Positions 1 to 8,158 of a stretch of DNA of 64,000 nucleotides are shown one piece after another. The notes under the pieces were generated by a model. That model was not told where the DNA came from and searched no databases. It saw only the letters and a list, made by a program, of their open reading frames with translations. The DNA comes from Chitinophaga sp. sic0106 (GTDB lineage Bacteria; Bacteroidota; Bacteroidia; Chitinophagales; Chitinophagaceae), in assembly GCF_019219075.1 (NCBI RefSeq), contig NZ_JAHUWJ010000003.1, forward strand, positions 248,001 to 312,000, read 5' to 3'. The number at the start of each line of letters is the position of its first letter. The stretch's first letter is position 1. The translations under genes and the position numbers were made by a program.

Positions 1-1728
1 GTAGGATTTTTTGCGAGAGGGTATGTGGACTTTGATGCAGACCCGCAAGGTGTTAAAGCCCGCTACCTGATTACCCGCTGGCGCCTGGAGCCAAAGCCGG
101 AAGACGTAGAAAAATACAAACGTGGCGAACTGGTAGAACCAGCACAGCCCATCGTTTACTACATCGACCCTGCCACGCCCAAGAAGTGGGTGCCATACCT
201 TATTGCAGGTGTAAACGACTGGCAGAAAGCCTTTGAACAGGCAGGTTTCAAAAACGCCATTAAAGCGTTACCGGCACCGGAAAATGATTCCACCTGGAGT
301 ATTGATGATGCGCGGCACAGCGTGATCGTGTACAAACCTTCCAGCATAGCTAATGCCAGCGGCCCGCACGTACATGACCCACGCAGCGGCGAAATCATAG
401 AATCACACATCAACTGGTACCACAACATTATGCAGCTGGTACACAACTGGTATATGGTGCAGGCAGGCCCGCTGGATGCACGTGCCCGCAAAATGGAATT
501 TGATGATGAACTGATGGGGCAGCTGATCCGGTTCGTTTCCAGTCATGAAGTGGGTCATACCCTCGGACTGGCGCATAACTTCGGCTCCAGCTCCACAGTG
601 CCGGTAGAAAAGCTGCGCAACAAGGCCTGGGTAGAAGCTAACGGCCACACGCCGTCCATCATGGACTATGCCCGCTTTAACTGGGTGGCGCAGCCGGAAG
701 ATAACATCGGTGAAAAAGGAATTTTCCCCCGTATAGGCGAGTACGACAGGTGGGCCATTCAATACGGCTACCGCTGGTATCCGCAGTATAAAACGCCTAA
801 TGAAGAAGCAGCCTTCCTGAATAAACTGGTGATTGATAGTCTCGCTGCTAACCAGCGCCTGTTTTTTGGCAGTGAAAACGCCGGGTCAGACCCGCGTAGT
901 CAGAGCGAGGATCTGGGCGATAATAACGTGCTGGCAGCCAAATACGGCATTAAAAACCTGCAGCGTGTATTACCGCAACTGAGCACCTGGACCCGCGTGC
1001 CTAATGAGGGGTATGAAAACCTGAAAACGATGTACGAAACAGTATTGCGTCAGTACATGTTATTTGGCGCACAGGTGATGAAAAGTGTGGGCGGCGGATA
1101 TCAGACGTTTAAAAGCGTGGAGCAGCCGGGTGTTCAGCTTTCTCCGGTGCCTTACCAGCAACAGAAGGAAGCCATGAAATTCCTGCAGGAATATGTGTTT
1201 ACCACTCCGATGTGGCTGATCAACGATACCCTGACTGCGCTTACCGGTACCGATGGAGCCAACTACATTTCCGCAGGACAATTCAATGTACTCATGCGCC
1301 TGATGGGCTCCGGTACCATTATGACACTGACCCGCGATGCTGCGCTGAACAGAAATATCAAAACATATTCGGCCCTGGAGATGTTAGATGATCTGCGCAC
1401 CAGTATCTGGACGGAGTTATACAATAACAAGCCTATTGATGTGTACCGCCGTAATCTCCAGAAAATGTATGTGGATCAGTCGAAGAAAGCCTTTAAACAG
1501 GTAAACGAGATTGTGGGTCGTAACAATGGTAACGGAACGATTTTCTACATTAACCCGGACCCAACCGGCAATGATGCATCCAGTCTTGTGCGTGCGCAGC
1601 TGGTGGCCCTTCGCGGGGATATCCGGAAAGCGATACCACTGCAATCCGGTATTTCAAAGTATCACCTGCAGGACATGGAGAGCAGGATAACGGTGATATT
1701 ATCGGGCAAAGAACAGGAAACGAAATAG
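1..1728 (+). CDS. Zinc-dependent metalloprotease, C-terminal part (5' end outside window)
   Basis: The reading frame is already open at base 1 and no start lies in the window; a GTG at 25 is internal, because the eight codons before it continue the same protein. About 575 residues are visible. The zincin motif HEVGHTLGLAHNF near residue 180 gives the three zinc ligands and the catalytic Glu, and an SIMDYARF Met-turn follows. The flanking text (VEPAQPIVYYIDPATPKKWVPY, about residues 45-66) resembles the Bacteroidota metalloproteases that carry DUF5117 and DUF5118. These are usually secreted, but the signal peptide would lie outside the window. A strong terminator follows at 1761. The substrate is unknown. 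Confidence 0.85.
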   Translation, partial: VGFFARGYVDFDADPQGVKARYLITRWRLEPKPEDVEKYKRGELVEPAQPIVYYIDPATPKKWVPYLIAGVNDWQKAFEQAGFKNAIKALPAPENDSTWSIDDARHSVIVYKPSSIANASGPHVHDPRSGEIIESHINWYHNIMQLVHNWYMVQAGPLDARARKMEFDDELMGQLIRFVSSHEVGHTLGLAHNFGSSSTVPVEKLRNKAWVEANGHTPSIMDYARFNWVAQPEDNIGEKGIFPRIGEYDRWAIQYGYRWYPQYKTPNEEAAFLNKLVIDSLAANQRLFFGSENAGSDPRSQSEDLGDNNVLAAKYGIKNLQRVLPQLSTWTRVPNEGYENLKTMYETVLRQYMLFGAQVMKSVGGGYQTFKSVEQPGVQLSPVPYQQQKEAMKFLQEYVFTTPMWLINDTLTALTGTDGANYISAGQFNVLMRLMGSGTIMTLTRDAALNRNIKTYSALEMLDDLRTSIWTELYNNKPIDVYRRNLQKMYVDQSKKAFKQVNEIVGRNNGNGTIFYINPDPTGNDASSLVRAQLVALRGDIRKAIPLQSGISKYHLQDMESRITVILSGKEQETK

Positions 1729-1760
1729 TCCTTAATTCTCATAAGCAAAAACGAAGAAGC

Positions 1761-1791
1761 GGTTGCAGGTATTCACCTGCAACCTTTTTTT
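1761..1791 (+). terminator. Rho-independent terminator after the metalloprotease
   Basis: A perfect 10-bp stem (GGTTGCAGGT / ACCTGCAACC) with a 4-nt loop is followed by seven T. It lies 33 bp after the stop codon. Confidence 0.88.
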
Positions 1792-1795
1792 ATGC

Positions 1796-3118
1796 TTACT
1801 TATTAGCCACTGTTTGTTTAAACTCCGAGAGCTGTACTGCCTGGCCATTTACAGATACGTTGGTGGAACTAAGCCCCTGTACATTGCCCAGCTTCAGGCC
1901 TGGCTCTGCCAGCTGTAGCTTTGCATCGGTTACGCGTATATCCGTAATCGTTGCTTTGGCATGACCGAATAGCTCGCCCCACGTTTGTGCGTTACCGTGA
2001 ATGTTTTTAATCTGCACATTGCGTACAATAGAGGTAGGTGGCTCCTGCCCCATCAGGTCGAAATACTGGCTCCAGGGCGACACCTTGAAGATGGCGCCTC
2101 CATTTTCAACGGTAATATTTTCGAGCAGGATGTTTTCATATTGCTGCGGGGTATCCGGGCGCAGTTTGAGTCGCAATACGGTAGGCCCGCGGGTGATGCT
2201 GTTTTTCACCACCACATCTTTTACAATAGTGGCTTCGCTGCCGCAGGTGACCAGGCCACCGCCTTTCTCCACGATACAATCGGTGATGGTAATACGCTCT
2301 ACCGGCGGGCTGCTCTGATCTTTACCGGCAAACGGGCCTTTGCTGCCTTTCAGCGCGATGCAGTCGTCCCCAACGGAGAAGAAGCAGCCGGCAATCAGCA
2401 CATCCTGGGAGCTGTCTACATCAATACCATCGGAGCTGGGGGCGTGGTTATCCGGCTTGGATACCGCCGGGGCAATGAAGCTGCAGTTTTTCACCACCAC
2501 TTTGCTGCACTTGTAAATATGCAGGTTCCAGAAACCGGAGTTCAGGAAATGGATGCCACTGATTTGTACATCCCCGGCGTTTTGTATCAGCATCAGCCTG
2601 GGGCGTTCTACATCCAGGTTTTTAGTTTTGCCATCTCTGGCACGTTCATCCCAGAATTTTTTCCAGAAAGGAGCGCCGCTGCCATCCAGTGTGCCCGTTC
2701 CCGTTATACGAAGGTGATCAATACCGTCCGCATTAATGAGGGCGGCGCGCCACATTTCGAAGTGCCCTTCAATGCGGGTGTTAATTTTCGGATAGTCGTT
2801 GATGTCGGTAGAGCCTTTGAGCACAGCCCCTTCCTGGATGTCCAGGTTTACCCCTTTTTTGAGGAAGAGGGCGCCGCTGCGGAAGATGCCTTTTGGTATT
2901 ACCACGATGCCGCCGCCGCTGGCAGCGCATTTATCGATGGCCGACTGTATGGCTTTGGTGTTGAGCGTGGTGCTGTCGCCAATGGCGCCATAGTCGGTAA
3001 TTTTATATCGTTTAACTTTTTGCGTTTCAGTGGTCTGATGTGGCGGTAATACAGCCGGTGTAAAGCTGTAGGCCGCGGCTAAAGCGGTGCAGGTGAAAAG
3101 TACTATCAGTTGTTTCAT
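1796..3118 (-). CDS. Glycoside hydrolase family 28 protein (polygalacturonase-like)
   Basis: 440 aa with an N-terminal signal peptide. Residues 40-100 are the pectate-lyase-superfamily entry to the beta-helix (ITDYGAIGDSTTLNTKAIQSAI). The GH28 acidic residues are visible in SSDGIDVDSS and VGDDCIALKG, and the basic subsite motif appears as LRLKLRPD. The usual GHG His is not obvious; this region reads GGGLVTCGSEAT, a variant compatible with exo-acting Bacteroidota GH28 enzymes. The expected role is periplasmic or surface hydrolysis of galacturonan or rhamnogalacturonan. No SusC/SusD is adjacent, but the window also encodes a PL11 lyase, so pectin use by the organism is plausible. Confidence 0.85.
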   Translation of the reverse strand: MKQLIVLFTCTALAAAYSFTPAVLPPHQTTETQKVKRYKITDYGAIGDSTTLNTKAIQSAIDKCAASGGGIVVIPKGIFRSGALFLKKGVNLDIQEGAVLKGSTDINDYPKINTRIEGHFEMWRAALINADGIDHLRITGTGTLDGSGAPFWKKFWDERARDGKTKNLDVERPRLMLIQNAGDVQISGIHFLNSGFWNLHIYKCSKVVVKNCSFIAPAVSKPDNHAPSSDGIDVDSSQDVLIAGCFFSVGDDCIALKGSKGPFAGKDQSSPPVERITITDCIVEKGGGLVTCGSEATIVKDVVVKNSITRGPTVLRLKLRPDTPQQYENILLENITVENGGAIFKVSPWSQYFDLMGQEPPTSIVRNVQIKNIHGNAQTWGELFGHAKATITDIRVTDAKLQLAEPGLKLGNVQGLSSTNVSVNGQAVQLSEFKQTVANK

Positions 3119-3138
3119 GTTGCGAAAACTGTTTATCC

Positions 3139-3166
3139 TATGTAGAGACGCAATGCTTGCGTCTCC
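3139..3166 (+). repeat. REP-like hairpin repeat, copy 1
   Basis: A 28-nt unit beginning TATGTAGAGACGCAATG folds as GAGACGCA-atgct-TGCGTCTC. An inverted copy lies at 3246-3273, with 25 of 28 positions matching. Confidence 0.75.
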
Positions 3167-3245
3167 CCGCTAAAATCTTCACTGGTATCTTCACTGCAAT
3201 TAACCCGGTTAAATACCGGGAAGTTTGCGGAGGAGATATTTGCGA

Positions 3246-3273
3246 GGAGCCGCAAACATTGCGGCTCTACATA
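3246..3273 (-). repeat. REP-like hairpin repeat, copy 2 (inverted)
   Basis: The reverse complement begins TATGTAGAGCCGCAATG and folds as GAGCCGCA-atgtt-TGCGGCTC. Differences from copy 1 include a compensating A-T to C-G change across the stem, which suggests selection on the hairpin. A smaller hairpin (CCCGG-ttaaata-CCGGG) lies between the copies. Confidence 0.75.
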
Positions 3274-3346
3274 CGAAATAATAACGTAATTCAGGTAATA
3301 TACAAGGATTCAACTGAAATATTATCCTGTACCATCCTGTATTCCA

Positions 3347-4648
3347 TTATTCGTACCGCAGCAGTTTCCGCATCTGGTAAAAGAACCGTTCAATCAGCCG
3401 CAGGTCTTCGGTAACCACGTCTGCATTACCTTTCAGTTCTTTATCAAATGGCAATGTGCGGTGATAGCTCGTTTGGAGGCCATTGGGCAGACTAATGGTG
3501 ACGAAGTAATTACCATCTTTATCCGGTGCATTGGTGATGTTTTTGACTTTACCTTCTACCAAACCAAACTCCTGGTAAGGATAGTTATCCAGTTTCAGGA
3601 GCACCTTCTGGCCTTCCCTGACTTTGCCGGAATTAATGGCGGGCAGTTTGAGTCGCCCGATGGGCTGTACATTTTCCACCGGCATTACGGACAGCAGCAC
3701 ATCTCCGCTTTTCACATATTGGTTGTTACCCAGCAGCTGCTGAAAGCTGACCACCCCTGCCCCGGAGGCGCGCAGCAGGTAGTTTTGCTCCCAGGCGTTG
3801 AGGGATTTACGAAGCTGCTCAAACAGCTGTGTACTTTGAGCGGACAGGCTTACCTGATCTTTCTGCGCGTTAATAGCCGCGCCGCTCCTGGTTCTTTCTA
3901 TACTCACTATTCCTTCCTGTAATTGCGAAATGGTGAGGTTAATATTTTCGAGGTTCTGCTCTGCCTGGAGGAACTTCAGCTTTTCCTGGTTATATTCAGA
4001 GGCAGACACCACCCTTTCTTTGAAAAGTTCCGTGTAACGGTCAAATTCACGTTGGGATACTTCGTACTTTGTCAGCTCCAGTTTCTTTTGCAGGAGCAGA
4101 CTACGTATCCGGCTGCGGGATTCCGACAGTCCTTTTTCTGCGGCTGCGTATTCAGGTGAATAGGGCTGCAGGCGCGAATAAAGCTGTTCATCAATCAGTG
4201 CTTTGGCAAAGGCATTATAGTCTCCCTGTATATCCCCTAATTTAAAAGTTCTTACTACTTCCACAGGGAAGTGGGCCACTCCCATGGTGTCCAGTGAGTC
4301 AATGATCTTACGCAGCTGCATCACATCCCGGTAGTCGGCGGTGGACTCCAATACAATCAGCAGCTGCCCTGGGGCTACCTGCTGGTGATCTTCCACAAAA
4401 ATCTGTGCTATCCGTGTATTGGTTCTCGCTTCCAGCTTCTCCGGCGGGTTTTGGGTAGATATCAGGGCTGTGGCCGGAATAAATTCAGGATACCGGATCA
4501 GGTAGCTCATCACCAGTGTGAGCAGCAGTATAAAAAAAATCACGGTATTGCCGAAACGCGCCATCCAGCCGGGAGGCTGCGTGAGGATGTCCTGCACGCC
4601 TTCGGAATGCAGGTGAACCGTATCCAGTATTTCTTTCTTAGTTTCCAA
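3347..4648 (-). CDS. HlyD-family membrane fusion protein
   Basis: 433 aa. One membrane anchor (about residues 33-50) is followed by the biotinyl-lipoyl half-motif (IAQIFVEDHQQVAPGQLLIVLES, about residues 79-101), a long coiled coil (about 150-270) and the second lipoyl/beta-barrel half with YVKSGDVLLSVMP. Such adaptors link an inner-membrane ABC exporter to an outer-membrane TolC-type channel. It overlaps the end of the C39-ABC exporter gene by 11 bp, so the two are translationally coupled. It is the last gene of the RiPP operon and very probably helps export the mature peptides. No TolC gene is nearby. Confidence 0.9.
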   Translation of the reverse strand: METKKEILDTVHLHSEGVQDILTQPPGWMARFGNTVIFFILLLTLVMSYLIRYPEFIPATALISTQNPPEKLEARTNTRIAQIFVEDHQQVAPGQLLIVLESTADYRDVMQLRKIIDSLDTMGVAHFPVEVVRTFKLGDIQGDYNAFAKALIDEQLYSRLQPYSPEYAAAEKGLSESRSRIRSLLLQKKLELTKYEVSQREFDRYTELFKERVVSASEYNQEKLKFLQAEQNLENINLTISQLQEGIVSIERTRSGAAINAQKDQVSLSAQSTQLFEQLRKSLNAWEQNYLLRASGAGVVSFQQLLGNNQYVKSGDVLLSVMPVENVQPIGRLKLPAINSGKVREGQKVLLKLDNYPYQEFGLVEGKVKNITNAPDKDGNYFVTISLPNGLQTSYHRTLPFDKELKGNADVVTEDLRLIERFFYQMRKLLRYE

Positions 4649-6845
4649 GTTCCAGCTGATTTTTAACGAGTCTGTAATATTCTTTACGGAGCGCTACCAG
4701 TTCATCGTGACTACCCTCCTCTACCACTTTACCTTTATCCAGTACAATGATCTTATCTGCGTTTTTCACGGTCGACAAGCGATGGGCAATAATCACAGCC
4801 GTTTTCCCTTTCAGGAACTGTTCCAGGTTGCCCATGATCGCCTTTTCGGTATTGGCATCCAGCGCGCTGGTGGCTTCATCAAAAAAGATATATTCCGGTG
4901 CCTTGTAAACGGCGCGGGCAATGAATAATCGCTGCCGCTGCCCCCCGCTGATACCGATACCTTCGTTCCCTATTTTAGAGTTATAGCTCAGGGGCAGGCC
5001 TTCCACAAAATCTTTAATGCAGGCGACGGATACGGCTTCGCGCAGTTGTTTGCGATTGATATCATCCACGCCCACTGCGATATTACGCGCGATGGTATCA
5101 TTAAACACATATCCTTCCTGCATCACCACGCCGCACTGATCCCGCCAGTAGCGCGCTGAAACATGCTGCAGCTGTACATTACCGATTTTAATATCTCCCT
5201 CTCCCGGTTCGTAAAATTTCATCAGCAATTTCAGCAGCGTCGTTTTGCCGCTACCGCTGGCGCCTACAATCGCAGTAGTTTTACGATGCGGGATGCGCAG
5301 GCTCAGGTTTTCAAACACCGGCGAACCCGCGCCTACGTAGCGGAAGGTAACATTCTCCAATGCGATATCCTGCTCCGGTAAGTCGGTGGCTATTTGCACA
5401 TGCGGCTGTTCTTCATCTGCCTTATCGTGAATTTCACCCAGCCTGTCCAGCGAAATTTTTGCATCCTGCACCTGCTTTACAAAGTCCATCAGCTGTATCA
5501 GCGGACCGTTGAGCTGCCCGATGATATACTGTACAGACAACATCATCCCCAGGGTGATATTGCCATCCAGCACCAGTTTGGCGGCGAGGAAGCTGACAAA
5601 AATATCTTTCACCTGGTTGATGAAGTTGGCGCCCACGGTTTGCCATTGTTCGAGCGACAGCGCTTTGATCTGGATCTTGAACAGTTTCACCTGCATAAAC
5701 TCCCAGCCCCAGCGCATTTGCTTTTCTGCGTTATGCATCTTGATTTCCTGCATCCCGTTCACCAGTTCTATCACCTTACTTTGCTCCTGGGCTACCTGCG
5801 AAAATCTTTTATAGTCGAGTTCTTTTCTCTTTTTAAGGAAAAAGGAAATCCACGCAACAGATAAACCTGCGCCCAACAGGTAAATGCCGAACAACCGGTA
5901 ATCGTACATCAGCAGTACTACGCTGAAAATAACGAGGTTTACCAGGGAAAACAGGGTATTCAGCGAGGAGTTGGTCAGCAGTTGTTCTATCCGCTGGTGG
6001 TCACTGATGCGCTGCATGATATCGCCGGTCATGCGGGTATCAAAATAGCTGATGGGGAGCTTCATCAATTTGATGAAGAAGTCGGACACAATGGAGATAT
6101 TGATTCTGCTGGAGAGATGCAACAGGATCCAGCTACGTGTCAGTTCAATTCCCATTCTCCCTAAAAACAGCATTACCTGCGCCAGGAGCACCAGGTATAT
6201 AAAGTTGAGGTCATGGTTCTGGATGCCGATATCGACGATACTTTGCGTGAGGAAAGGGAAAATGAGCGACAGCAAGCTGCCTGCCAGCAGGCCTATGGAG
6301 AGCTGTCCGATCAGTTTTTTATATCGGGAGAAGTAAGAGAAGAGGAAAGAGAAATTTTTCCGGCTCCGTGGAGTGGCTGATTCTGCTTCATAGAACACGG
6401 GGGTAGGTTCCAGCAGGAGGGCAATCCCTTCTTCTTCATTTTCTTTTTTACCACGGCCTACCCAACCGTCAATAAACTCCTGTTTGGTGTATTTAATAAG
6501 TCCGTAAGCGGGGTCGGATGCGTAAATGGTGGTATTACCGCCGGTCGTTTTGATATCATACACTACAATGAAGTGTTGCTGACCCCAGTGGCAGATACAG
6601 GGCAGTGGCACTTCTTCCACGAGCGTGAGAAAATCGATTTTCACGGCCAGTGTTTTAAATCCCAGTCCCTCAGCGGCAGCAGATAATCCCATCAGGGAGC
6701 TGCCTTCCCGCGTGGTTTCTGCCAGCGAGCGGATAGCTTCCAGGTCCGTCATCCGGCCGTAGTGGCGGCTGATGATTTTGATACAGGTAGGACCACAGTC
6801 TTTCCTGTCGGGCTGCATATAAAAAGGGAATGCTTTCAGCTTCAT
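4638..6845 (-). CDS. Peptidase-containing ABC transporter (PCAT), C39 type
   Basis: 735 aa in three parts. Residues 5-130 are a C39 cysteine peptidase, with catalytic Cys17 in KDCGPTC, His in GQQHFIVVYD and Asp in YASDPAYG. Residues 170-445 are the ABC transmembrane domain. Residues 485-730 are the ATPase, with Walker A GASGSGKTT, signature ISGGQRQR, Walker B YIFFDEATSALD and the IIAHRLS His loop. PCATs cut double-glycine leaders and export the released peptide; both precursors of this operon have a KGG motif at the expected place. It starts 1 nt after the stop of the SPASM maturase gene and overlaps the HlyD gene. Confidence 0.94.
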   Translation of the reverse strand: MKLKAFPFYMQPDRKDCGPTCIKIISRHYGRMTDLEAIRSLAETTREGSSLMGLSAAAEGLGFKTLAVKIDFLTLVEEVPLPCICHWGQQHFIVVYDIKTTGGNTTIYASDPAYGLIKYTKQEFIDGWVGRGKKENEEEGIALLLEPTPVFYEAESATPRSRKNFSFLFSYFSRYKKLIGQLSIGLLAGSLLSLIFPFLTQSIVDIGIQNHDLNFIYLVLLAQVMLFLGRMGIELTRSWILLHLSSRINISIVSDFFIKLMKLPISYFDTRMTGDIMQRISDHQRIEQLLTNSSLNTLFSLVNLVIFSVVLLMYDYRLFGIYLLGAGLSVAWISFFLKKRKELDYKRFSQVAQEQSKVIELVNGMQEIKMHNAEKQMRWGWEFMQVKLFKIQIKALSLEQWQTVGANFINQVKDIFVSFLAAKLVLDGNITLGMMLSVQYIIGQLNGPLIQLMDFVKQVQDAKISLDRLGEIHDKADEEQPHVQIATDLPEQDIALENVTFRYVGAGSPVFENLSLRIPHRKTTAIVGASGSGKTTLLKLLMKFYEPGEGDIKIGNVQLQHVSARYWRDQCGVVMQEGYVFNDTIARNIAVGVDDINRKQLREAVSVACIKDFVEGLPLSYNSKIGNEGIGISGGQRQRLFIARAVYKAPEYIFFDEATSALDANTEKAIMGNLEQFLKGKTAVIIAHRLSTVKNADKIIVLDKGKVVEEGSHDELVALRKEYYRLVKNQLELGN

Positions 6846-6846
6846 A

Positions 6847-7917
6847 TCAGTTGATTAACTCTGTTAACCCATAGCAGGCGATAGCCTGCTGTTTCAGGGG
6901 ATTTTGCGACCAGTTTTCCCAGTTGTTGGTGTAGGGATCGTAGCCACATTTCAGGGGGCGGGAAAGCAGATCGTTCGGATCTTCGCGGTAGGCGCGGCAG
7001 TCGGTACATACATGTCTGAACTCACAATCCTTACAGCCTTTGATATCGTCTTTGCGGATGTTATCGTACTTGTGAAAGGCTTTATCATCCAGTACTTCCT
7101 GCAACCTGGCTGTGGCAATATTGCCATAGTTTTCCGGCAGCGAGGGGCAGTTTTTAATATTGCCTTGCAGGTCGATGCTGAGCTTTCTGTTGAGGCAGGT
7201 GTTATGCTGCTGGCTTTCAGTAAACAATTCCATGTTGGCCAAAAAGTAGTTGGTACGGATTTCACCGCAGGCCAGGCAGGAGTTGATGTTGCCCTGATAG
7301 AAGGTAACCGGCACGGAGCCTTCGAATATCTTTTCCAGCTTATCTAACGGTGACGCATGTAGGAGAATTGATTTCACTCTTGGGTATTTCTTTACCAGCT
7401 GGTCCAGTGTTTTCAGTTCAAGGGTGAGGTCGAACGGGAGTACCAGTTTGATATACTTCAGTGTGGTACCGTTGAAGCGTTCCAGAAAGCTACGTAGTTT
7501 ATCCAGCGATATATGCTGATAGCAACGGATTTCAAGGCCCTGCACCTGTTGATGAAACAGGTCATGGAAGAAAGTGCTGTTATAATCAATTTGTTCGTTG
7601 TATTCGATGATCACGTTGGTAATATCTCCGAACCGGTCCCAGCTGAGGTCCAGCGGTGTGAGCTCAGGCAGGTGCTGTGTATCGGTAAAGCCCAGTTCTT
7701 TGCTGAGCAGAAAATCGATATAGCCGGTGATGGCTTCGCGGTTATCTTCACCGTAGCAGGCGATGCATTCGTTGATGCTGTGTTGTTCCAGGAAGGTGAT
7801 TACTTCCGCCGTATCGTTAGGGATATGATAATACCGGCGCAGCTGCAGGTCGCATAGCAGCGACATATTAGCGCCTGTTACAAGCTGGCAGTTTGCGTAG
7901 CGATTAAAATATTCCAT
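6847..7917 (-). CDS. gwsS: Grasp-with-spasm system SPASM-domain peptide maturase
   Basis: 356 aa. The C-terminal part (about residues 215-340) is a cysteine-rich SPASM-type domain: NSCLACGEIR, NTCLNRKL, KNCPS, the cluster GCKDCEFRHVCTDCRAYRED, and KCGYDP. The N-terminal 200 residues resemble a degenerate radical-SAM barrel, but no CxxxCxxC cluster for the SAM-binding iron-sulfur site is present. This matches the grasp-with-spasm maturase family, which travels with an ATP-grasp enzyme. Its chemistry is not known to me; a role in precursor recognition or an accessory modification is an inference. It begins 2 nt after the stop of a small unknown gene and is followed directly by the exporter. Confidence 0.88.
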   Translation of the reverse strand: MEYFNRYANCQLVTGANMSLLCDLQLRRYYHIPNDTAEVITFLEQHSINECIACYGEDNREAITGYIDFLLSKELGFTDTQHLPELTPLDLSWDRFGDITNVIIEYNEQIDYNSTFFHDLFHQQVQGLEIRCYQHISLDKLRSFLERFNGTTLKYIKLVLPFDLTLELKTLDQLVKKYPRVKSILLHASPLDKLEKIFEGSVPVTFYQGNINSCLACGEIRTNYFLANMELFTESQQHNTCLNRKLSIDLQGNIKNCPSLPENYGNIATARLQEVLDDKAFHKYDNIRKDDIKGCKDCEFRHVCTDCRAYREDPNDLLSRPLKCGYDPYTNNWENWSQNPLKQQAIACYGLTELIN

Positions 7918-7919
7918 GA

Positions 7920-8099
7920 TCAGAATTTGGAGATGGTTTTATAAAAATTGAACAATTCGAATCCTTCTGAATTCAGTGCTTTTGCTTTTTCGAATTTGAG
8001 GATGTATCGGCCGGGCTGCGGGTTGCTCTTCTCGAGGAAGTATAATGAAAGTGGCAGCGACTTTTTTTCTTTCAGGTTGCTGATGAATTTCTTTTTCAT
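7920..8099 (-). CDS. Small unknown protein inside the grasp-with-spasm operon
   Basis: 59 aa, from an ATG at 8099 (MKKKFISNLKEKKS) to a TGA 2 nt before gwsS. The N-terminus is very basic and the C-terminus hydrophobic-aromatic (GFELFNFYKTISKF). It has no double-glycine motif and no membrane segment, so it does not look like a third precursor of the same type. An in-frame ATG at 8153 would give 77 aa, but its first codons would run through a hairpin at 8118-8147, so I prefer 8099. Tight spacing argues that it is translated with gwsS. I do not recognise the family. It could be a precursor-binding chaperone, an atypical precursor or an immunity factor; none is shown. Confidence 0.6.
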   Translation of the reverse strand: MKKKFISNLKEKKSLPLSLYFLEKSNPQPGRYILKFEKAKALNSEGFELFNFYKTISKF

Positions 8100-8117
8100 G
8101 GATATTAGATTTAGTGA

Positions 8118-8147
8118 TTTTTCGCTTGCCTTCGGGCGGGCGAAAAA
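8118..8147 (-). promoter_or_regulatory. Intra-operon hairpin before the 59-aa gene
   Basis: On the transcribed strand, TTTTTCGC pairs with GCGAAAAA (8 bp), followed by a 2x2 internal loop and a GCC-CGAA-GGC tip. It lies between the ATP-grasp stop and the ATG at 8099. It may tune processing or translation; no terminator T-run follows. Confidence 0.5.
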
Positions 8148-8158
8148 ATCCATTCAGG

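Noticed and set aside
1985..3049. A long plus-strand open frame (354 codons) opposite the GH28 gene
   Set aside because: It is the complement of a well-supported enzyme gene with signal peptide and motifs; the antisense translation shows no family features.
8100..8153. A longer start (77 aa) for the small RiPP-operon protein
   Set aside because: The additional codons are the arms of a hairpin; the ATG at 8099 with a basic N-terminus is more natural.
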